Positions 6,028-9,864 of a DNA stretch of 9,864 bases are shown here, in pieces. The notes below the pieces were generated by a model. The model was not told where the DNA came from. It saw nothing but the letters and a program-made list of their open reading frames with translations, and did not search any database. A program made the translations under genes and the position numbers. This DNA comes from B8-G4 sp033720735 (GTDB taxonomy: Bacteria > Bacteroidota > Bacteroidia > Chitinophagales > Saprospiraceae): NCBI GenBank assembly GCA_033720735.1, contig JAWWBX010000155.1, positions 1 through 9,864 of the forward strand. Direction: 5' to 3'. The first letter of the stretch is position 1. Every line of letters starts with the position of its first letter.

Positions 6028-6118
6028 AAAGGCAAAAGGTCAAATCCTAAATTTCAAAGGCTAAAGGAAGAGAACGCCCAACCTTAAACCTAAAACATCA
6101 AACCTACATCCTGCAACT
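6028..6118. repeat. Heptamer array C (AAAGGNN / TNAAACC), 13 diverged units in one phase
   Basis: From 6028 the sequence divides without phase slip into heptamers. AAAGGCA (6028), AAAGGTC (6035), AAATCCT (6042), AAATTTC (6049), AAAGGCT (6056) and AAAGGAA (6063) form the first half. After GAGAACG come units of a loosely complementary word, among them CCCAACC (6077), TTAAACC (6084), TAAAACA (6091) and TCAAACC (6098). It is the most degenerate of the three arrays but keeps the period and the approximate change of orientation in the middle. Confidence 0.75.
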
Positions 6119-6300
6119 GCGCCACCTGAGTCTGTAATTCATTGGCCATCATCATCGTAGCTCACAGGGTGTAATTCAACTAGGCAACCTCCCACGACAA
6201 GCTGGTGTTGCCAATCGAGCACTGGTATAATCGCTCAGCGACTCAGGACACCTTAAAGAAAGGCCCGGTATCAGCTTCAATACGGGAATTCATAGAGGTT
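6119..6300. other. Non-coding stretch without recognisable gene
   Basis: Together with its neighbours this is part of the roughly 470 bases between the nuclease gene and the fibre gene. I see no credible reading frame: a 21-codon minus-strand frame at 6090-6155 is closed by an in-frame TGA just upstream and runs into heptamer array C. GGCAAC at 6183-6188 can pair with GTTGCC at 6207-6212. TATAAT occurs at 6226-6231 without a properly spaced partner. No TAnnTTTG promoter was found. Confidence 0.5.
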
Positions 6301-6401
6301 TGGCCGGTCGAGATTTCGCATTTTGGCTGCAACGGTTGATGTCAGCAAATGGCTCGGCAAACTTACCTGTCAGAGTGGCTGATCCGGTTAAATTCATGTT
6401 T
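6301..6401. repeat. Spaced direct repeats beginning TGGCYS, 23-26 base period; possible insertion-sequence end
   Basis: TGGCCG (6301), TGGCTG (6324), TGGCTC (6350) and TGGCTG (6376) recur at intervals of 23, 26 and 26 bases. The three 26-base units also share parts such as CGGTT in the middle of the first and third and TGTCAG in the first and second. Multiple spaced repeats of this kind, often starting TGGCTC, are known at the ends of IS21-family elements, so a worn end is possible. No transposase gene is in the window. The last unit overlaps the start codon of the fibre gene. Confidence 0.4.
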
Positions 6402-9400
6402 CACACAGTAAAACCGAATGCTTTGAGATCCTGCATTATCACATTCCTGATCCTTACGACATCTGTTTGTGCAATGGCACAAGTCAGTATTTCCACCGAC
6501 GGCGCACCGCCCGACTCAAGTGCGATGCTTGATGTGCGCTCCACCACCAGGGGGGTCCTGGTGCCGCGTGTTGACAGTACACAGCGGCTCATGATCGCCA
6601 ATCCGGCCAACGGGCTGCTGGTCTACGATACGGATACCGGGACGTTCTGGTTCCGCCAGGATACCTCCTGGGTCGAACTCGTCAGCACGACGACCGGCCT
6701 GCGTGATCAGGACCGGGATACGCACGTCACCGTGGAGGAATCGCCCGATGAGGACACGATCCGGCTGGCCGCCAATGGGAAGGAGATCATGAAAACTGGC
6801 GGAAAGATCCTGGAGTTGGGGACGACCGGAGGGAGTGTACTGATAGGAAGGGGTGCCGGGATGAATGTGAGCGAGCTTCTTTCCAACGTGATACACATTG
6901 GCATGGAAGCTGGCAGGAACAGTACGGGATCCGCCAACACGTTTGTCGGTTTGCGTGCCGGCGCAGACAACACGGACGGTCGCAACAATACATTTATTGG
7001 GGCTGTAGCGGGGGAGAATAATGCGCCGACATCGTCAACGTTTGCCCAGAACACCTTCGTGGGCGCCTTTGCAGGCCGGCATAGCGACACGACCAGGAAC
7101 AGCACATTTTTTGGCGTAGGAACCGGGGAGTTCGCATCTACCGGGCTGAGTGCCTTTTACGGTGCCTTCTCAGGACGAAAGTCTGTTGGCCCGCGAAATG
7201 TGTACCTCGGTTACGGGTCGGGCGGCACGTTTACAGCAGATTCGGTATCGACCGGAGACCGCAACACTTTTGTCGGCACGTTTGCCGGTACGTATCTGGA
7301 GTCGGGCCGAAAGAATGTGCTGATTGGTGACGGAACAGGCTTTGCGATGACAAGCGGCAGTCAGAACACGATTGTCGGTGAGGATGCCGGAGGTGACCTT
7401 GGCGGTGGTAACAACAACACCATCTACGGCCAGGCAGCGGCCTTCTTTCTTCAGAACGCCGATCACAATGTGGTGGTCGGGGATTCAGCGATGTATCTGA
7501 GCCTGGCCGGCGCGGAGAACACCATTGTCGGACATCATGCAGGATACAACAGCACCGGATCGCACAACGTCTTCCTCGGGAAGTATGCCGGCTTCAATGA
7601 AACAGGCGACCACAAACTCTACATCGCCAACGACTCATCAGACATGCCATTGATACTGGGAGACTTTACTGAGCGCACCCTGACGACGCACGGACAGTTG
7701 CTGGTCAATGTAGATACCAATGCCGTATTGCACAAGTCAGCAGTGACAATTGTGGGCCCTGACGATGCCATCACCGGGCCAATCCTGACATTGCAGGGCA
7801 GTGCAGACAGCGACCAGTTTGAGTCGGGCCGTATCCGCTTTCGCGAGGGGACTACACCGCTCAATATCCGCGGTGGCTATATCCACTATGACGGTTTTGC
7901 CAACCGGCTGCATCTGGGCGTCAACAACACCAACAATGGCGACGTCTCCGCTGATCAGAATGCCATCACCATCCGCAGGGAGACCGCTTTTGTCGGGGTG
8001 AATACCTATGATCCGCAGGCCCCAATGCACGTAACCGGCGACATGTTGGTCACGGATACAGTGGATCTTGCCAACCCGGCCGATCCGCCCGTCTCAGGTA
8101 TTGGCAGCCGCCTGATGTGGTATGGTGACAAGGCTGCTGTGAGAGCCGGCACAATCGATGCACCGGTTTTTTCAACCTTTTGGGATCGCGATAGCGTGGG
8201 CTTCTATTCAATTGCGGCCGGGCGGGATGTGTTGGCCTCCGGAGATTTTTCGGCTGCATTGGGAAGTCTGGCAAGGGCGACGGCCGATGGCGCGATGTCG
8301 TTCGGAAACAATACGCGGGCAACCGGGGTGTCAGCCGTCGCCATGGGGCTGTCAACGGAAGCGACCGGTGGTGCTTCGACAGCGCTGGGCTGGCTGACCG
8401 AGGCCACCGGATTTTATTCTCTCGCAGGCGGGCAATCGTCTCATGCTTCAGGCATCTTCTCTGTGGCGTTAGGAAATCATGTATCGGCTGGTGGACAAGC
8501 TGCGCTGTCCATAGGTCAGAACACAGAAGCCATTGGCAACTTCTCCCTGGCACTCCAGAGCAATACGGAGGCATCAGGGACCGGGTCTGCAGCTTTCGGA
8601 TTTACAACACAGTCTAAGGGGACTCTGTCTACCGCCATGGGCAACCGCAACATCGCCAACGGTTACGCCGGCCTGGTGATCGGCATGTTCAATGATTCCA
8701 TCATTTTGGCGCAATCAACTCCAACCCCGGAAACACCACTATTCATCGTCGGCAATGGCGATTCAACCAGCGCGCGATCCAATGCCATGGTCGTCCGCAA
8801 GGATGGGAAAGTCGGCATCGGCACCTCATCGCCGACCCAGACACTCGAGGTCAACGGCGAGATCCTGGCAACGGGAAGCTTCGTTCAGGTCCGCGACGGC
8901 GACCAGGGCATGCTGATGATCCCCAACGCCGCCGCCGGCTACGTACAGCTCGATGTGGCCGGGAGCGGCCATTCCGATGATCATATCATCCTTGGGGAGA
9001 CCGGTGGAGGCAACCTGAACAAGGTGGGCATCGGGACCACAACGCCCGGCAGCGCAATCGGCAACGCGCTCCTCGAGGTCAATGGCGGACATATCGCCGT
9101 GGCCAACAATTTTGGCATCTTCTCGAATCACAATTCCGGCACGGGGATCGGCGCCGGGTTCGATACCAGCCCTGACGACCAGCTGGTCCTGTATGCCGGG
9201 GGGCAACCGCACGTGACCGTGACGGATACGGGCAGCGTCGGGATCGGTACTACCACGCCATCCGCCATTCTGGAGGTCAATGCAGACATCGTCAAGAAAG
9301 TGAATGGCGGCTCATGGACGGCCTCATCGGACCGCAGGCTCAAACAGGACATTGCCAATTATCGCGAAGGGCTGGAGGAAATCCTGCGGATCAGGCCGGT

Positions 9401-9683
9401 GAAGTTCAGGTACAATGCCATGAGCGGGTACGACATCTCCAAAGAACATATTGGTGTCATCGCCCAGGAACTGCGGGAAGTGGCACCCCACATGGTCAGT
9501 ACATTCAGTCATCGGGGCGACTCCTACCTCCAGGTCGACAACTCGGCCATGACGTATATGCTGATCAACGCCGTCAAAGAACTTGCCGGAGCAAAAAAGC
9601 AAATGAAAGATCGCATCGCTCAGCTCGAGCAGACAGTGCTGCAAATGCAAGTCTTGCTTGAAAAACAACTGGCGGGTAGATAG
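6396..9683 (+). CDS. Large surface fibre: Bacteroidota N-terminal module, beta-helix repeats, YadA-like head repeats, Peptidase_S74 chaperone
   Basis: A 1095-residue exported protein, predicted to form a trimeric fibre. The ATG at 6396 is chosen because it gives a signal peptide ending AMA-QVS (cleavage after residue 28); the frame is open upstream but that part reads through the spaced repeats. Residues about 29-110 hold the SSAMLDVRSTTRG / GLLVYDTDTGTFWF module common in Bacteroidota surface proteins. About 14 repeats with the core NTFVGxxAG run from about 158 to 408. Eleven exact 14-residue YadA-head-like repeats (pattern SxALGxxTxATG) start at residue 603 (nucleotides 8202-8663). VGIGT-type repeats occur near 805, 876 and 946. 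SSDRRLK at 977-983 begins the S74 domain; Ser978 and Lys983 match the Ser/Lys dyad of phage endosialidase chaperones, so cleavage should release the last 118 residues. A coiled coil ends the protein. No outer-membrane anchor or type IX signal is visible, so attachment is unknown. Confidence 0.88.
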   Translation: MFHTVKPNALRSCIITFLILTTSVCAMAQVSISTDGAPPDSSAMLDVRSTTRGVLVPRVDSTQRLMIANPANGLLVYDTDTGTFWFRQDTSWVELVSTTTGLRDQDRDTHVTVEESPDEDTIRLAANGKEIMKTGGKILELGTTGGSVLIGRGAGMNVSELLSNVIHIGMEAGRNSTGSANTFVGLRAGADNTDGRNNTFIGAVAGENNAPTSSTFAQNTFVGAFAGRHSDTTRNSTFFGVGTGEFASTGLSAFYGAFSGRKSVGPRNVYLGYGSGGTFTADSVSTGDRNTFVGTFAGTYLESGRKNVLIGDGTGFAMTSGSQNTIVGEDAGGDLGGGNNNTIYGQAAAFFLQNADHNVVVGDSAMYLSLAGAENTIVGHHAGYNSTGSHNVFLGKYAGFNETGDHKLYIANDSSDMPLILGDFTERTLTTHGQLLVNVDTNAVLHKSAVTIVGPDDAITGPILTLQGSADSDQFESGRIRFREGTTPLNIRGGYIHYDGFANRLHLGVNNTNNGDVSADQNAITIRRETAFVGVNTYDPQAPMHVTGDMLVTDTVDLANPADPPVSGIGSRLMWYGDKAAVRAGTIDAPVFSTFWDRDSVGFYSIAAGRDVLASGDFSAALGSLARATADGAMSFGNNTRATGVSAVAMGLSTEATGGASTALGWLTEATGFYSLAGGQSSHASGIFSVALGNHVSAGGQAALSIGQNTEAIGNFSLALQSNTEASGTGSAAFGFTTQSKGTLSTAMGNRNIANGYAGLVIGMFNDSIILAQSTPTPETPLFIVGNGDSTSARSNAMVVRKDGKVGIGTSSPTQTLEVNGEILATGSFVQVRDGDQGMLMIPNAAAGYVQLDVAGSGHSDDHIILGETGGGNLNKVGIGTTTPGSAIGNALLEVNGGHIAVANNFGIFSNHNSGTGIGAGFDTSPDDQLVLYAGGQPHVTVTDTGSVGIGTTTPSAILEVNADIVKKVNGGSWTASSDRRLKQDIANYREGLEEILRIRPVKFRYNAMSGYDISKEHIGVIAQELREVAPHMVSTFSHRGDSYLQVDNSAMTYMLINAVKELAGAKKQMKDRIAQLEQTVLQMQVLLEKQLAGR

Positions 9684-9731
9684 CACCAACATGCCCGGAG
9701 AGCTCGAAGTGCCCTGAGGTCATTCATCTGC

Positions 9732-9864
9732 CTACCCCCCAAACCGGATCCCCGCATTCACAAGAAAGATGTTCTTGTTCGCGTCGTTGTTAATGTCCTC
9801 GAAAAACTTCGACAGCCCGAATTTGTAAGCCACATCCACGAAAAGCGACCCGAGATCCACACCA
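9732..9864 (-). CDS. C-terminal end of an outer-membrane beta-barrel protein (5' part outside window)
   Basis: Only the last 43 codons and the TAG stop are visible. The reading is GVDLGSLFVDVAYKFGLSKF followed by FEDINNDANKN and the end IFLVNAGIRFGG. Alternating hydrophobic residues, a loop rich in Asn and Asp, and a last strand with a near-terminal Phe are typical of OmpA-like or porin-family barrels of Bacteroidota. The stop is 48 bases from the convergent stop of the fibre gene; that gap holds no clear terminator. The family beyond a barrel cannot be named. Confidence 0.7.
   Translation of the reverse strand, partial: GVDLGSLFVDVAYKFGLSKFFEDINNDANKNIFLVNAGIRFGG

Noticed and set aside
6090..6155. 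Short minus-strand frame reading MMMANELQTQVAQLQ and onward, like a protein tail
   Set aside because: An in-frame TGA lies just upstream of the first ATG and the end runs into heptamer array C; no sign of a larger decayed gene.
6226..6231. TATAAT as a promoter of the fibre gene
   Set aside because: The nearest TTGCCA is only 12 bases upstream, and Bacteroidota housekeeping promoters use TAnnTTTG.
6300..6395. N-terminal extension of the fibre protein from the TTG at 6300
   Set aside because: It would bury the clear signal peptide beginning at 6396 and reads through the spaced repeats.

Overview
The window most likely comes from a member of the Bacteroidota, probably from the Saprospira/Lewinella side of the phylum. 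That is an inference from content: a secreted protease ending in the carboxypeptidase-like and dockerin-like tail common in that group, a large surface fibre with the Bacteroidota-style N-terminal module and a Peptidase_S74 end, a tRNA without an encoded CCA, a promoter of the TTG-N17-TAnnTTTG type, and mostly no Shine-Dalgarno sequences. Base composition is moderately GC-rich.

Layout. Positions 1-2083 (minus strand) hold a probable two-gene operon: a PlsC-like acyltransferase followed by a lipoprotein-like isoaspartyl peptidase/L-asparaginase that runs off the left edge. Diverging from it with 14 bases between the two GTG starts is a plus-strand pair coupled by an ATGA overlap, miaA (tRNA modification) and a MenI/YdiI-type hotdog thioesterase (menaquinone pathway). 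A run of heptamer repeats (3441-3538) separates that pair from a convergent secreted serine protease (3533-5281, minus).

The centre (5370-6120) is the unusual part. A promoter-like site and a second heptamer-repeat hairpin lead into tRNA-Glu(TTC). A strong terminator follows, then a small GIY-YIG nuclease gene, then a second copy of the tRNA 3' end that lacks the 5' part and is split by a 30-base double hairpin, then a second long hairpin and a third heptamer-repeat array. The simplest reading is a compact nuclease element that inserted into the tRNA gene, supplied a replacement 3' end and pushed the original 3' end downstream.

The right part (6396-9683) is one long plus-strand gene for a predicted trimeric surface fibre: signal peptide, two different kinds of beta-helix/head repeat, and a C-terminal self-cleaving S74 chaperone with a coiled coil. 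Its upstream region carries spaced TGGCTG-type repeats that may be the worn end of an insertion sequence. The last 133 bases hold the C-terminus of a convergent outer-membrane beta-barrel protein.

The housekeeping genes (miaA, menI, acyltransferase, tRNA-Glu) and the secreted proteins (protease, fibre, barrel) show no obvious shared pathway. The window is an ordinary chromosome segment whose novelty lies in its intergenic DNA.
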